DNA of 64,000 nucleotides from Terriglobales bacterium (GCA_035691485.1 DASSIZ010000033.1:1-64000), one strand, 5' to 3'. Positions 28,598 to 37,690 are shown, counted from the first letter of the stretch. Numbers and translations: made by a program. Notes: generated from the letters alone by a model not told the origin.

Positions 28598-29386
28598 TCA
28601 CTGGTGCCGTTGTCCCAGACCTGACACGGATAACTGCAGACACGGTGCACTGCTTTTGTCCAGTTCAGTACTGCCGGAACGTTCGATAATTCGGCCGTTG
28701 TTGATCACTGCGACCTGATCCGCAATATATGGGATGAGGGTCAAATCGTGTGTAATGAACAGGTAGGTCAGCCCCCAAGAAGCCTGCAATTCCAGGAGCA
28801 GGTTGACCACTTGTGCCTGAATGGAGACGTCGACGCCGGATAGAGCCTCGTCGAGAATCAGTAGTTTGGGATTCAACGCGAGCGCCCGTGCGATGCCGAG
28901 GCGCTGCCGTTGCCCGCCGCTGAACTCAAATGGACGGCGGTCGACCCATGCGGCCGGCAATTGAACTCGGTCCATGAGTTCTACAGCCCGCCGCCGACGG
29001 TCTCTAGAGTTCCAGCCTGCGACGAGCAGAGGCTCTTCCACAATTTCGGCGGCGGAGAACCGTGGATTTAGGGCTGTAGCCGCATCTTGGAAGACGAATT
29101 GGATCTGCCTTCGGAATGGCAGGAGAGAACGGCCGTCAAGGCGCGAAATGTTTTGACCATCAAACCAGACCTCTCCTGACGATGCCTCTTCCAGACGTGC
29201 AATGCATCGGGCCAATGTTGATTTACCTGAACCGGACGCCCCAACCAGTGCAAGAGTCCTACCTCGCGGAATAGTAATGCTGACATCATCCAGAGCGATG
29301 ATGGGATGCTTAGCGCCGAAAAGCAGGCGGCGTGGAGTATAGATTTTACAGATATTTTTTGCGGTCACGAGGTCGGAAGGCATCAC
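28598..29386 (-). CDS. ABC importer ATPase, DppF/OppF type
   Basis: A 262-residue ATPase starting at GTG 29384-29386 or the next codon, ATG, overlapping the preceding gene. It shows Walker A GASGSGKST, Q-loop QFVFQDAATALNPRF, signature FSGGQRQRLGIARAL, Walker B LLILDEALSGVD and switch His THD. FSGGQRQR and DAATALNPR are as in DppF. The C-terminal Cys-containing oligopeptide-transporter extension is short. It pairs with the other ATPase to energise the importer. Confidence 0.93.
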   Translation of the reverse strand: MMPSDLVTAKNICKIYTPRRLLFGAKHPIIALDDVSITIPRGRTLALVGASGSGKSTLARCIARLEEASSGEVWFDGQNISRLDGRSLLPFRRQIQFVFQDAATALNPRFSAAEIVEEPLLVAGWNSRDRRRRAVELMDRVQLPAAWVDRRPFEFSGGQRQRLGIARALALNPKLLILDEALSGVDVSIQAQVVNLLLELQASWGLTYLFITHDLTLIPYIADQVAVINNGRIIERSGSTELDKSSAPCLQLSVSGLGQRHQ

Positions 29387-30360
29387 GTTACCCTCGGGAC
29401 AAAGCAGCGGACGGATTGCCCTGGAATCGGTTGCGTCACATCGGGAATACGACTGCGACAGATTGCCTGACGATAACCACAGCGGTTTTCAAAAGAGCAT
29501 GCGTCGGTCAACTTCGCGAGATCCGGCGGATCTCCCGGAATTGCTGTTAGACGTGCGCGGCTCGTTGTCATTGCACGATCGCCAGGCATGCAACCAAGTA
29601 ACGCGACCGTGTAGGGATGCAGCGGCCGCGTAAGCACGGGCTCTCGCGGTCCCTGTTCCACGATTTGTCCGGCGTACATCACCATGATGCGGTCGGCGAA
29701 GCCGGCTAACAGACCGGGGTTGTGGGTGATGAGCAGAATACCCAGGTCATAACGAGCCTTCATGCCCGTCAACAGCTGCAGAATTTGGGTTTGGGTTTCG
29801 ATGTCGAGGTTCGCCGTCGGTTCATCAGCGATGATGATCGCCGGCTCGCAGCAGATCGCCTGGGCGATGGCTACACGCTGCTTCTGCCCGCTGCTCAGTT
29901 CGTGGGGGTACGCCTCGTAAATCCGCGCGGTATCAGAAAGCCCCACCTCCGCCAGTAATTGTTTTGCGCGGTGGTGGCAGGCCGCACGATTCCCGCGGCG
30001 ATGGGCGCGCATCACGTTCGCAATTTGCGCTCCGACGCGCATCACTGGGTTCAGCGAAATTGCGGGCTCTTGAAATACAAGCGACAGCTGGGCTCCACGA
30101 ACACTTTCCAGTTCTTTTTCTCTCAAACCGGCGAGTTCACGGCCATTGAATTGGATGGAGCCGCTGACAATTCTTCCGGATCGCGGCAGCAGTTGCAACA
30201 GCGTCAATGCCAGAGTGGTCTTACCCGAGCCCGATTCGCCGAGAATCCCGACTGCTTCGCCTCGATCGACATCGAAACTGACATCCCTGACCGCAGGTAC
30301 CTGCAATCCGTTGCCGGCGTAGACCACGCTTAAGCTGCGGACCCGTAGTATCGGAGCCAT
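29383..30360 (-). CDS. ABC importer ATPase, DppD/OppD type
   Basis: A 325-residue ATPase and first gene of the minus-strand operon. It shows Walker A GESGSGKTT, Q-loop VFQEPAISLNPVM, Walker B IIIADEPTANLD and switch THN. The signature is SSGQKQRVAIAQAI rather than SGGQ, a small deviation. The C-terminal oligopeptide-transport domain has the usual Cys-rich motif (CSFENRCGYRQAIC, then C), which binds an Fe-S cluster in some homologues. Transcription presumably starts in the 352-base divergent spacer upstream. Confidence 0.93.
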   Translation of the reverse strand: MAPILRVRSLSVVYAGNGLQVPAVRDVSFDVDRGEAVGILGESGSGKTTLALTLLQLLPRSGRIVSGSIQFNGRELAGLREKELESVRGAQLSLVFQEPAISLNPVMRVGAQIANVMRAHRRGNRAACHHRAKQLLAEVGLSDTARIYEAYPHELSSGQKQRVAIAQAICCEPAIIIADEPTANLDIETQTQILQLLTGMKARYDLGILLITHNPGLLAGFADRIMVMYAGQIVEQGPREPVLTRPLHPYTVALLGCMPGDRAMTTSRARLTAIPGDPPDLAKLTDACSFENRCGYRQAICRSRIPDVTQPIPGQSVRCFVPRVT

Positions 30361-30712
30361 GCCGAGGATACCTCACTGCGAACGGCTGAATACTACAGCC
30401 GAGAACAACCGGTACCGGAAAACGCCAAAAGGCGAAGCGTGGTTGACCAGAAGCGGCAACGTACGGTGAATACAATCACCATTCGACTGAAGCGGCAACT
30501 CAGTATAACCCTATTTTTACGTTGGAGAAGATACGCATGGCCGCAAGAAACCTTAGTCCTTCTACGGCGTGCGCGATTCCTTACCAATGGCCGCGCCCCA
30601 AATTTTTGCACGGGCACTATATTTTTCCGGCCGTTCATTCACCCTTATCAACAACGATCGAATTTCAGTCCAATGCAAGGCAGGGCTTCAGCTCTGCCGT
30701 AGCCGAGGTCCT
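30361..30712. other. Divergent intergenic region
   Basis: A 352-base spacer between the minus-strand ABC operon and the plus-strand receiver pair. It must hold promoters for both. A short open frame at 30522-30812 has no coding character. No strong -35/-10 pair stood out by eye. Confidence 0.5.
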
Positions 30713-31096
30713 GTGCGAAATCGAAAGAAAATGCTTTTGCTCGTCGATGATGATTGCAGACAGCTGGCCGCACGGAAGCACATTCTGGAACATTCGGGTT
30801 ACGAAGTTCTAACAGCTGGCGACGCTCGCGACGGCATGCACTTATTCGAAAGTGAAACGCCTGATGCGGTCGTGCTTGATTACGAAATGCCAAGCGTAAA
30901 CGGTGGCGTGCTTGCCGCCAAAATTCGGCGCCTAAACGAGGTGGTTCCGATTGTTATGCTGTCCGGATGTACCTCAGTGCCGGCCAGCGCTCTGCGCGCC
31001 GTAAATGCCTTCATTTCCAAGCCCACCGCACCATCAGTTCTGATCAATGTAATCGAGTTTTGGACCGCCTGCAGGAGGCAAGGGGCAATCGCATGA
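30713..31096 (+). CDS. Stand-alone receiver-domain protein
   Basis: A 127-residue single receiver domain. GTG at 30713 with GAGG just upstream is chosen; the next in-frame ATG (30731) would start at MLLLVDDD. The acidic pocket VDDD, phospho-acceptor in AVVLDYEMPS, Ser/Thr in VMLSG and Lys in FISKPT are all present. There is no output domain, so it should act through protein contacts or phosphotransfer. It overlaps the next receiver gene as ATGA. Confidence 0.85.
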   Translation: MRNRKKMLLLVDDDCRQLAARKHILEHSGYEVLTAGDARDGMHLFESETPDAVVLDYEMPSVNGGVLAAKIRRLNEVVPIVMLSGCTSVPASALRAVNAFISKPTAPSVLINVIEFWTACRRQGAIA

Positions 31097-31488
31097 AAGC
31101 GCGCGTGCTCCTCGTGGACGATGAACCCGTCATCCTTGAATGCCTTGGAGCCATTCTGTCAGGCGAGAAGTGCGAAGTGAAAGCAGTTGGCTCAGCCGCT
31201 GCTGCTGCGACGGCTCTGAAAGAGGCTGCTTACGACCTGGTAATCACCGACATGGCTATGGAAACTGAAACGGCTGGATGGACGGTCGTCCGAGAGGCTC
31301 AACAACAGTCAATTCGACCACAGGTCTTCATCCTGACGGCATTTCACATCCCGGCGGCAGAATGGAAGCGACGAGGTGTTCAACAGCTGTTCACTAAGGG
31401 GCAGGGGAATCTAGCGGTGATAATGCAGGCCGTAAAGAGAGCCCTCGACGAACAATCCTGCGTGTCGCTTCGTTGCGCCGGCAATTGA
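31093..31488 (+). CDS. Second stand-alone receiver-domain protein
   Basis: A 131-residue receiver whose ATG overlaps the preceding stop (ATGA) and has GGAGG upstream. It shows the acidic pocket LLVDDEP, phospho-Asp in LVITDMAME, and Thr in FILTAFH. The expected Lys lies in LFTKGQGN, where the usual KP is replaced by KG, so the switch region is slightly atypical. With the first receiver it forms a two-gene unit that probably serves an orphan kinase such as the hybrid kinase at 19332-21782; that link is a guess. Confidence 0.85.
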   Translation: MKARVLLVDDEPVILECLGAILSGEKCEVKAVGSAAAAATALKEAAYDLVITDMAMETETAGWTVVREAQQQSIRPQVFILTAFHIPAAEWKRRGVQQLFTKGQGNLAVIMQAVKRALDEQSCVSLRCAGN

Positions 31489-31968
31489 GAGCATGAGCCC
31501 GCCTTCCTGCGCCTGTTCGTCAATTCACAGCAGGCGCTGCACATAGAGAAATATTTATGATCTACCGGGGCATGTCGGAGACCTTGGGGCTCATTCGAGG
31601 CAAGACTTCCTTGACACTGGTCTTCATAAAACTTTCTCTGTGCCCGAAACTGTAGCGGGTCTGTACAGATGCGTTAAGTGAATGATGCTGCATACGAATT
31701 CCTGCCATTGAGGAACGAAAGTCCACAGCTTGTCTGTGGAAATGCCCTCGCGAGATTGCACCACTAGGTTTTTTTCACTATTGACACCGCCGAGAATTCG
31801 CCATACGTTCGCAGTATCTATCAGCGCGCCAGATGACCAGGTTTCCAACCCAGGCTCGCCTGAAAAGACAGCGGAAACCTGGCAGCAGAACGCGGCTCTC
31901 GGAAGCGCAGCAGTGTCTGCAGCGCTCGCCACGCGAGATTCGCCGCCCAAGAGCGGAGAGAAGCATTC
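31489..31968. other. Intergenic region without a supportable gene
   Basis: 480 bases. Short frames on both strands show no domain or Shine-Dalgarno site. A ten-base inverted repeat (CCAGGTTTCC at 31837-31846 and GGAAACCTGG at 31873-31882) lies ~90 bases before the sigma-factor start and could form a leader hairpin or operator. Confidence 0.45.
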
Positions 31969-32649
31969 TTGACCATGACACATCCCACATCCGATCTGCG
32001 AAACAACTGGCGCGCGGAAGACCTGGGCAAATTAAATTGTCGCAGTGCTACATCCAAGCAACCACCCGCACGCACAAGTTCGCATTCCGCCGAGCCGGTT
32101 GCAGCAACCGGTGACGCCCATCTTGTCTCGGAGTGTCTCAAGGGCAGCGAGGACGCTTGGGCAGCGCTCATCCACAAATACAAACGCTTAATGTATTCCA
32201 TTCCTATCAAGTACGGGGCGCGTCCGGCGGACGCCGCCGACATCGTGCAGAGCGTTTGCATGGAGCTTTTCTGCGAACTCTCGAACTTGCGCAAAGTGGA
32301 GTCCCTCAAGTCGTGGCTTATGGTGGTCACAGCGCGCAAGAGCTTTCACTGGAAAAAGTCGAATCGGATGGAAATGACTTTGGACAATGTGGAGCGGGAT
32401 TACCCAGAAGCGATCGCGATGTCTTCCGCGGAAATTGTCGAGGCTGAAAAAGAACAATGCCTGCGCGAAGCAGTTGCTCAACTGCCGGCGCGATGTCAAG
32501 AATTGGTCCGGCTACTTTTTTATGAACAGCCGCCGATTCCGTACGCCGAAGTAGCACGACGACTGGGGCTTGCTACCGGATCGATCGGCTTCACCCGGGG
32601 GCGCTGCCTTGCGCGCTTGCAGAAGATTTTAACGAAGATGGGTTTCTAA
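31969..32649 (+). CDS. Sigma-70 family (ECF-like) RNA polymerase sigma factor
   Basis: A 226-residue protein. TTG at 31969 has GGAGAG about eight bases upstream; ATG at 31975 is the alternative. After a ~50-residue N-terminal extension come region 2 (AWAALIHKYKRLMYSIPIKYGARPADAADIVQSVCMEL) and region 4 (LPARCQELVRLLFY...PYAEVARRLGLATGSIGFTRGRCLARLQKIL). The helix-turn-helix and -10 recognition elements are complete. It heads a plus-strand island encoding an anti-sigma-like zinc-finger protein, a subtilase and a GAF protein, which it may control. Confidence 0.88.
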   Translation: MTMTHPTSDLRNNWRAEDLGKLNCRSATSKQPPARTSSHSAEPVAATGDAHLVSECLKGSEDAWAALIHKYKRLMYSIPIKYGARPADAADIVQSVCMELFCELSNLRKVESLKSWLMVVTARKSFHWKKSNRMEMTLDNVERDYPEAIAMSSAEIVEAEKEQCLREAVAQLPARCQELVRLLFYEQPPIPYAEVARRLGLATGSIGFTRGRCLARLQKILTKMGF

Positions 32650-32845
32650 ATGATCTCTACCAACTCCAGGTCGGCTAATTGCGGTCATACCAAAGAATTT
32701 TTTCAGGACCCTATTTTTTCGGCACAAGCGTCACTCTTTATGAGAGGCGGGCGTAAGTGTGCATTGAGTCGATGCCTGTAGCTTGCGTCATCTGATTTTC
32801 ATCACTGTGCCCACATTCAGGGGTAGGTGCAGGAGCGAACTAGCG

Positions 32846-33496
32846 ATGTTAAGTAACGGAAGAAGCACTCATTACGATCCTGGACGGTGGGTTGATTTCG
32901 TACGCGGTGTAGTAGATACGCGAGACCGCGAAAAAATGCAGGCTCACCTGGACGGCGGCTGCACGGAGTGTCGCGAATTAGCCGGCTTGCTTTCCCGCAT
33001 TGCCCAACGGGCAACTGCAGATGCCAGCTATGAGGTGCCGGACCACGTCGTCAGGAATGCGCGGGCTCTTTACTCCCTGCATCGCCCAGAGGAAGTGCGC
33101 CTGTTGCCGCGGACGATTGCGCGGCTCGTCTACGACAGCTTCCGTGAGCCTCTTCTCGCCGGAGTGCGAAGTCAGCAGTGCGTCGCCCACCAGTTGATGT
33201 ACGAAGCAGGACCGTACTGTGTGGACTTGCGCCTGGAAAAAGAGCGGGACTCCACAAACGTTCGCCTCGTCGGGCAAATTGCAAATCGAGAACACGGAGC
33301 CGTCGGTGTTCCCGAAGTGCCTGTGTTCCTGCTGTCGCGAAATTTGGTCGTTAACAAAACTACGACCAACAAGTTTGGCGAGTTCGCGATGGAGTACATA
33401 CCGAGGAGCGGCTTGCGCCTGTTTGCCCCGATTCCCGGGGAAAACCATATCGAAGTCCGGTTAGGCCAGGCTTCATCAGTTCGAAGTACCGCTTGA
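32846..33496 (+). CDS. Zinc-finger anti-sigma-like protein
   Basis: A 216-residue protein. The ATG at 32846 (GGAG ten bases upstream) is preferred to an earlier start at 32783. Residues ~8-55 hold STHYDPGRWVDFVRG and an H-x4-C-x2-C motif (HLDGGCTEC), the pattern of zinc-binding anti-sigma domains. The rest is a beta-rich domain of unknown type (VFLLSRNLVVNKTTTNKFGEFAMEYIP), with no transmembrane helix. It follows the sigma-factor gene by ~200 bases. A soluble anti-sigma or regulatory role is inferred from motif and position. Confidence 0.7.
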   Translation: MLSNGRSTHYDPGRWVDFVRGVVDTRDREKMQAHLDGGCTECRELAGLLSRIAQRATADASYEVPDHVVRNARALYSLHRPEEVRLLPRTIARLVYDSFREPLLAGVRSQQCVAHQLMYEAGPYCVDLRLEKERDSTNVRLVGQIANREHGAVGVPEVPVFLLSRNLVVNKTTTNKFGEFAMEYIPRSGLRLFAPIPGENHIEVRLGQASSVRSTA

Positions 33497-33545
33497 GTGG
33501 CTGCGCCGACGGTGCCGGTGCCGTGCGGCCCACGGAGTTATCTGC

Positions 33546-34877
33546 ATGAGACGAAAAAGCCTGCTGGTCACCATCCTGTTGTTGGTCTCGGCCGTACCCC
33601 TTTTTGCGCGGCGCTTCTTATTACAAGTTTCGCCTTCGGATGCGCCCGCCGTTGCTGCTCAGTACGGTCTGACAATTGTCAAGCAGATTCCGAACCAAAG
33701 TCTCTTTCTCGTCACCGCGCCTGAATCGCTCGATGTCAGCCAGTTGATGAGCCAGCTCAATTCGGATCCGAATGTTGCGGGTGCCGAGTTGGACGGGCTC
33801 GCGACAACGCCGGAATCCACCGCTTTTGTAAATCTAAACCAATCCACGGCTGGCATCCTCGATACGGTCTCCAATGTAAGCGCGGTCACTTACTACGGCG
33901 CGCAAGTTCCGAGCTATTACGTGAACCAGACAGCCACAAGCCTGATTCGACTGAGCGACGCGCAGACCCAGTACGGGGCTACGGGCGCCGGCATCGTCGC
34001 CATTATCGACACTGGCATCGACCCCAATCATGTCGCGTTGCAGGGAGTGTTGTTGCCGGGCTTCGATTTCACGCGCCAGCAGGACGGGGCCAATGAGTTT
34101 CTGGACTTGGATCAGTCCACGGCTGGCATCCTGGACCAATCGACGGCAGGGATTCTGGACATCAACTCCGTCGTTGTCTTGAATCAGTCCACTGCGGGCA
34201 TTCTGGACCAATCAACTGCCGGCATCCTGGATACGAGCACCCTTCCGCCTGATTTTGGTCACGGCACCATGGTCGCGGGCATCGTGCACCTGGTTGCACC
34301 AGGCGCCCAAATTTTGCCCCTCAAGGCGTTCAATGCTAATGGCGTAGGCTACGTGTCCGATGTCATTGCGGCGATCTACTACGCAGTAGACGTGGGCGGT
34401 GCCACGGTTATCAACATGAGTTTCGATTACGGGCAATCGCAATCGAAGGACGTCAAGGCGGCGATCAATTACGCCAATAGCAAGGGCGTGATGTGCGTTG
34501 CTGCAGCGGGCAATTCCGGTCAGGACGTGCTCGTCTATCCCGCCGCCAACGGCAACGTATTTGGTGTTGCGTCCACCACTACGATACCTGCGCCGGACCT
34601 GCAAAGCCTCTTTACCAACTACGGCCCGGTTGCCTCCATGGCGGCGCCAGGAGAGGCCATTCAGACGACGTACCCAGGCAGCTACTACGCCGCGGCATGG
34701 GGTACCTCCTTTAGCACGCCATTTGTGAGCGGAACTGTTGCGCTATTGCAGCAGTTCACAAACAAGCTGAGTTACGACTCCGTCGCCAAGGCTTTGCAGA
34801 ACGCAGTGCCGATCAACTCTAACCTGGGCTGGGGGCGCCTCGACGTCTATGCGGCCGTTACGCCATTCGCGCAGTGA
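33546..34877 (+). CDS. Secreted S8 (subtilisin-family) serine peptidase with QSTAGILD repeats
   Basis: A 443-residue protein with a signal peptide (1-21) and an inhibitor-like prosegment (about 22-90). The catalytic triad is complete: Asp155 (IIDTGID), His239 (GHGTMVAG), Ser388 (GTSFSTPFVSG), with oxyanion Asn323 (AAGNSG). The octapeptide QSTAGILD occurs five times: residues 99-106, 190-197, 198-205, 214-221 and 222-229. The first is in the pro-region and four are in the loop between Asp and His. The copies differ at synonymous sites, so the peptide itself is conserved. It lies in the sigma-factor island. Confidence 0.92.
   Translation: MRRKSLLVTILLLVSAVPLFARRFLLQVSPSDAPAVAAQYGLTIVKQIPNQSLFLVTAPESLDVSQLMSQLNSDPNVAGAELDGLATTPESTAFVNLNQSTAGILDTVSNVSAVTYYGAQVPSYYVNQTATSLIRLSDAQTQYGATGAGIVAIIDTGIDPNHVALQGVLLPGFDFTRQQDGANEFLDLDQSTAGILDQSTAGILDINSVVVLNQSTAGILDQSTAGILDTSTLPPDFGHGTMVAGIVHLVAPGAQILPLKAFNANGVGYVSDVIAAIYYAVDVGGATVINMSFDYGQSQSKDVKAAINYANSKGVMCVAAAGNSGQDVLVYPAANGNVFGVASTTTIPAPDLQSLFTNYGPVASMAAPGEAIQTTYPGSYYAAAWGTSFSTPFVSGTVALLQQFTNKLSYDSVAKALQNAVPINSNLGWGRLDVYAAVTPFAQ
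33840..34232 (+). repeat. Five 24-base units encoding QSTAGILD
   Basis: The units are at 33840-33863, 34113-34136, 34137-34160, 34185-34208 and 34209-34232. Four of them form two back-to-back pairs separated by 24 bases encoding INSVVVLN. Codons differ between copies (for example tccacggct, tcgacggca, tccactgcg, tcaactgcc) while the encoded peptide is identical. Confidence 0.95.
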
Positions 34878-34908
34878 CTCGAATGTTCCACGTGACAAGC
34901 TGTCGCCC

Positions 34909-35196
34909 ATGACGAGCTGGAAAAAGTCGACCCATTATGAAGCCGAACAATGGATCGATTTCGTGCGCGCAGTTGGAAGAGATACAGATCGCGACCGCAT
35001 GCAGGCTCATTTACAGACGGGCTGTAAGAAGTGCCGCAAAATGGTTGATTTATATAAGAGGGTCTCAGCGTGCGCCGCTGCTGATGGCCAATACCGGGTC
35101 CCTCAGGCACTACTACAGCGCGCACTCAATATCTTTGCACAAGCCGAGCCGTATGACGTGGTTAACCTAAATCGTAGAGGACGCAAAGCGGCATAA
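34909..35196 (+). CDS. Small zinc-finger protein, paralogue of 32846-33496
   Basis: A 95-residue protein. The ATG at 34909 is placed by alignment to its paralogue; an upstream frame start at 34849 would overlap the peptidase gene. STHYEAEQWIDFVRAV and HLQTGCKKCRKM align closely with the N-terminus of the anti-sigma-like protein two genes upstream, including the H-x4-C-x2-C zinc motif. The beta-rich C-terminal half is missing. It lies 31 bases after the peptidase stop, probably in the same transcript. Confidence 0.7.
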   Translation: MTSWKKSTHYEAEQWIDFVRAVGRDTDRDRMQAHLQTGCKKCRKMVDLYKRVSACAAADGQYRVPQALLQRALNIFAQAEPYDVVNLNRRGRKAA

Positions 35197-35225
35197 TTGG
35201 AGCGTAGAGCCGGACGAGGAAATTC

Positions 35226-36014
35226 ATGCAGCAGGTCAATATCCCCGCGGAACCCAACTCCAGGGTGACCCTTCTCTCCCGATCTCTCGTGCATCGCAGG
35301 GCGGAACACACTCCTCAAACCAGCCTGGATGTACAGCCGAAGCAGGCAACCGACATCGCGATGGCGGACGGTTGTGAGATGGTCGCCAAGTTCCTGCTGG
35401 GCACCACTTTCGCCTGCGGCGTTTCCATTGCCCTGCTCGATGAAACCGGCCTGCACTGCCGCGCCAGCGCCGGGGAAGCGCCCCAGCCGGGCACCGCCAT
35501 CCGCATGGAAAACAGCATCTCCGGGCAGTGCATCCGCAGCGGCGCATCCTTCCACTGTGACGACACCCTTACCAAGTGTCCGAACGCACTGCCGGCAAGG
35601 TCCATCTTGCTCCTTCCCATCATCTGGGGACGCAACACGCGGGGTTTGGTCGCGCTGTTCTCGCGGCAACCGCAAGCCTTTGGTTCGGCGACGGCGGCGA
35701 TCGCCCGCTCGGCGGCGGCGATGCTCGCCATCGCGCTGAATGCCTGGACTCCGCAACTCGATGCTCCCATCGACGGCCAGGTACTGGAGGCCGACATCGC
35801 AGAGCCGCTGGAACCTCCCGTTCCCGTGAAGCTTCCTGCGCCCGCAAAATTGAAAGCCGCTCCGCCAGCCGCGCCCGAGCAACCGGCTACGCGGCCCAGC
35901 CGCGACGGCGTGCGCCAGACGAAGGTTCTCTGCGGGCTGCCTTGCGCCGAATGTGGCGCATACTTTGCGGCCAGCGAGCAGGCCTGTCCGGTGTGCGGTA
36001 CGCCCAGGCCCTGA
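35226..36014 (+). CDS. GAF-domain protein with C-terminal zinc ribbon
   Basis: A 262-residue protein. Residues ~40-180 resemble a GAF domain (ACGVSIALLDETGLHCRASAG, NSISGQCIRSG, LLLPIIWGRNTRGLVALFS). A Pro/Ala/Lys-rich linker (about 190-235) leads to a C-terminal zinc ribbon with CAEC and CPVC pairs. There is no catalytic output domain, signal peptide or membrane segment. It ends the sigma-factor island and converges on the repeat-protein gene. It may sense a small molecule or redox state and act through protein contacts. Confidence 0.75.
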   Translation: MQQVNIPAEPNSRVTLLSRSLVHRRAEHTPQTSLDVQPKQATDIAMADGCEMVAKFLLGTTFACGVSIALLDETGLHCRASAGEAPQPGTAIRMENSISGQCIRSGASFHCDDTLTKCPNALPARSILLLPIIWGRNTRGLVALFSRQPQAFGSATAAIARSAAAMLAIALNAWTPQLDAPIDGQVLEADIAEPLEPPVPVKLPAPAKLKAAPPAAPEQPATRPSRDGVRQTKVLCGLPCAECGAYFAASEQACPVCGTPRP

Positions 36015-36018
36015 GCGA

Positions 36019-37690
36019 TCACTGGATCACTAGAACCGGCGCGCTTGCTTTCGCGATCCCCGGGATCGTCGCACGCAGCGTGGTCTCGCCGGGGGCAACG
36101 CCGGTCACCGAGACCGTGCCGGAGTTCAGTCCTGCCGTAATGTGAATTTGAGGTGTAACCAAGGCTGTGTTGCCGACCTTTAAGTTAATCGTAAATCCGC
36201 CTGAGGGTGCCGGGCCCGACAGCTGCAATGTAACTGACGCCGTATTGCCCACCGATACGCTGATCGGGTTCGGACTGATTGCAATGTTCAGCGCGGTCAC
36301 CTGAATGCCGGCGGTTGCTTCCGTGATTCCAGGGGCCGTGGCATGAAGGATCGTCCCCCCCGGGACGATGCCGGTCACGGCGATCAAGACAGAGGTTTGA
36401 CCCGCCGGCACAGTCACCGTCGCAGGCACGACGGCATACGCCGTGTTGTCCATCTTCAGAGTGACGATCAGTCCAGCTGACGGTGCCGCGGCCGACAACT
36501 GCAGCGTGGCCGTGATCGTATCTCCAACATAAACATTGACTGGGTTAGGTGTGATTGCCATGGCTGCCGGCGTCACATGAATGCCGGCGGTTGCTTCTGT
36601 GGTTCCAGGGGCCGTGGCATGCAGGATCGTGTCTCCCGGGGCCACGCCTGTCACTTGGATGGAGACAGAGGTTTGTCCCGCCGGCAAAACCACCGTTGCA
36701 GGCGCGACGGCATATGCCGTGTTGTCGATCTGCAGAGTGATGGGCAGCCCGGCTATCGGTGCCGGCCCCGACAACTGCAGTGAGGCCGTGAAAGTGTTGA
36801 ATGCGGAAACACTAATCGGGCTCGGAATAATTGCAATCGTCGCCGGCGTCACATGAACGCCGGCGGTTCCTTCCATCGTCCCCGGGGCCGTGGTATGCAG
36901 GATCGTGTCGCCCGGGGCAACGCCTGTTATGGAAAACGCGATGGAAGTTTGCCCCGCCGGCAAAATTATCGTGGCAGGCGCGACGGCATATGCCGAGTTA
37001 TCCATTTTCAGAGTGATGGCCAGTCCGGCTACGGGTGCCGGTGCGGACAACTGCAGTGTGGCCGTGACCGTGCTGAATGCGGAAACACTGATCGGGTTAG
37101 GAGTGATTGCAATGGTCGCCGGCGTTACCTGAATCCCGGTGGTTGCTTCCGGAGTCCCCGGGGCTGTGGCATGCAGTATCGTGCTGCCCGGTGCAACGCC
37201 CGCCACGGGGATCAAGGCTGTAGTTTGACCCCCCGGCACGGTAACCGTTGCAGGCGCGACGGCATAGGCCGTGTTATCCATCTTCAGAGTGATGGGCAGT
37301 CCGGCTGCGGGTGCCGGCGCCGACAACTGTAGTGTGGCCGTGACAGTGATGAATGCGGAAACACTGATTGGATTAGGTATGAAGGTGATCGTCAGCGGGT
37401 TTACGTGAATCCCGGCGGTTGCTTCCGGGAGTCCCGGGGCCGTGGCATGCAGTGTTGTGTCCCCGGCGGCAACGCCCGTCACCGGAATCGAGACGGAGGT
37501 TTGCCCCGCTGGCACGATAGCCACGGCAGGCCCGACAGCATACAAGGTGTTGTCCATCTTCAGAGCGATGGTCAGTCCGGCTGCTGGTGCCGGCGTCGAC
37601 AACCGCAGTGTGGCCATTGAGGTGTCGCCCGCGGAAACACTGATCGGGCTAGGAGTGATTCCCATCGTCGAGAAAACTGCCGGCACGCTG
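36019..37690 (-). repeat. Six tandem repeats of 276 bases
   Basis: These are the in-frame repeats within the Ig-like protein gene. The central copies are the most alike, indicating recent expansion or gene conversion; the first and last are more diverged. Confidence 0.8.

Noticed and set aside
30522-30812. 96-codon plus-strand frame overlapping the receiver start
   Set aside because: Out of frame with the receiver gene, no coding signature; the receiver has intact motifs.
33840-34232. CRISPR array
   Set aside because: The regular 24-base repeats are in frame, encode QSTAGILD with synonymous differences, and lie inside a peptidase gene.
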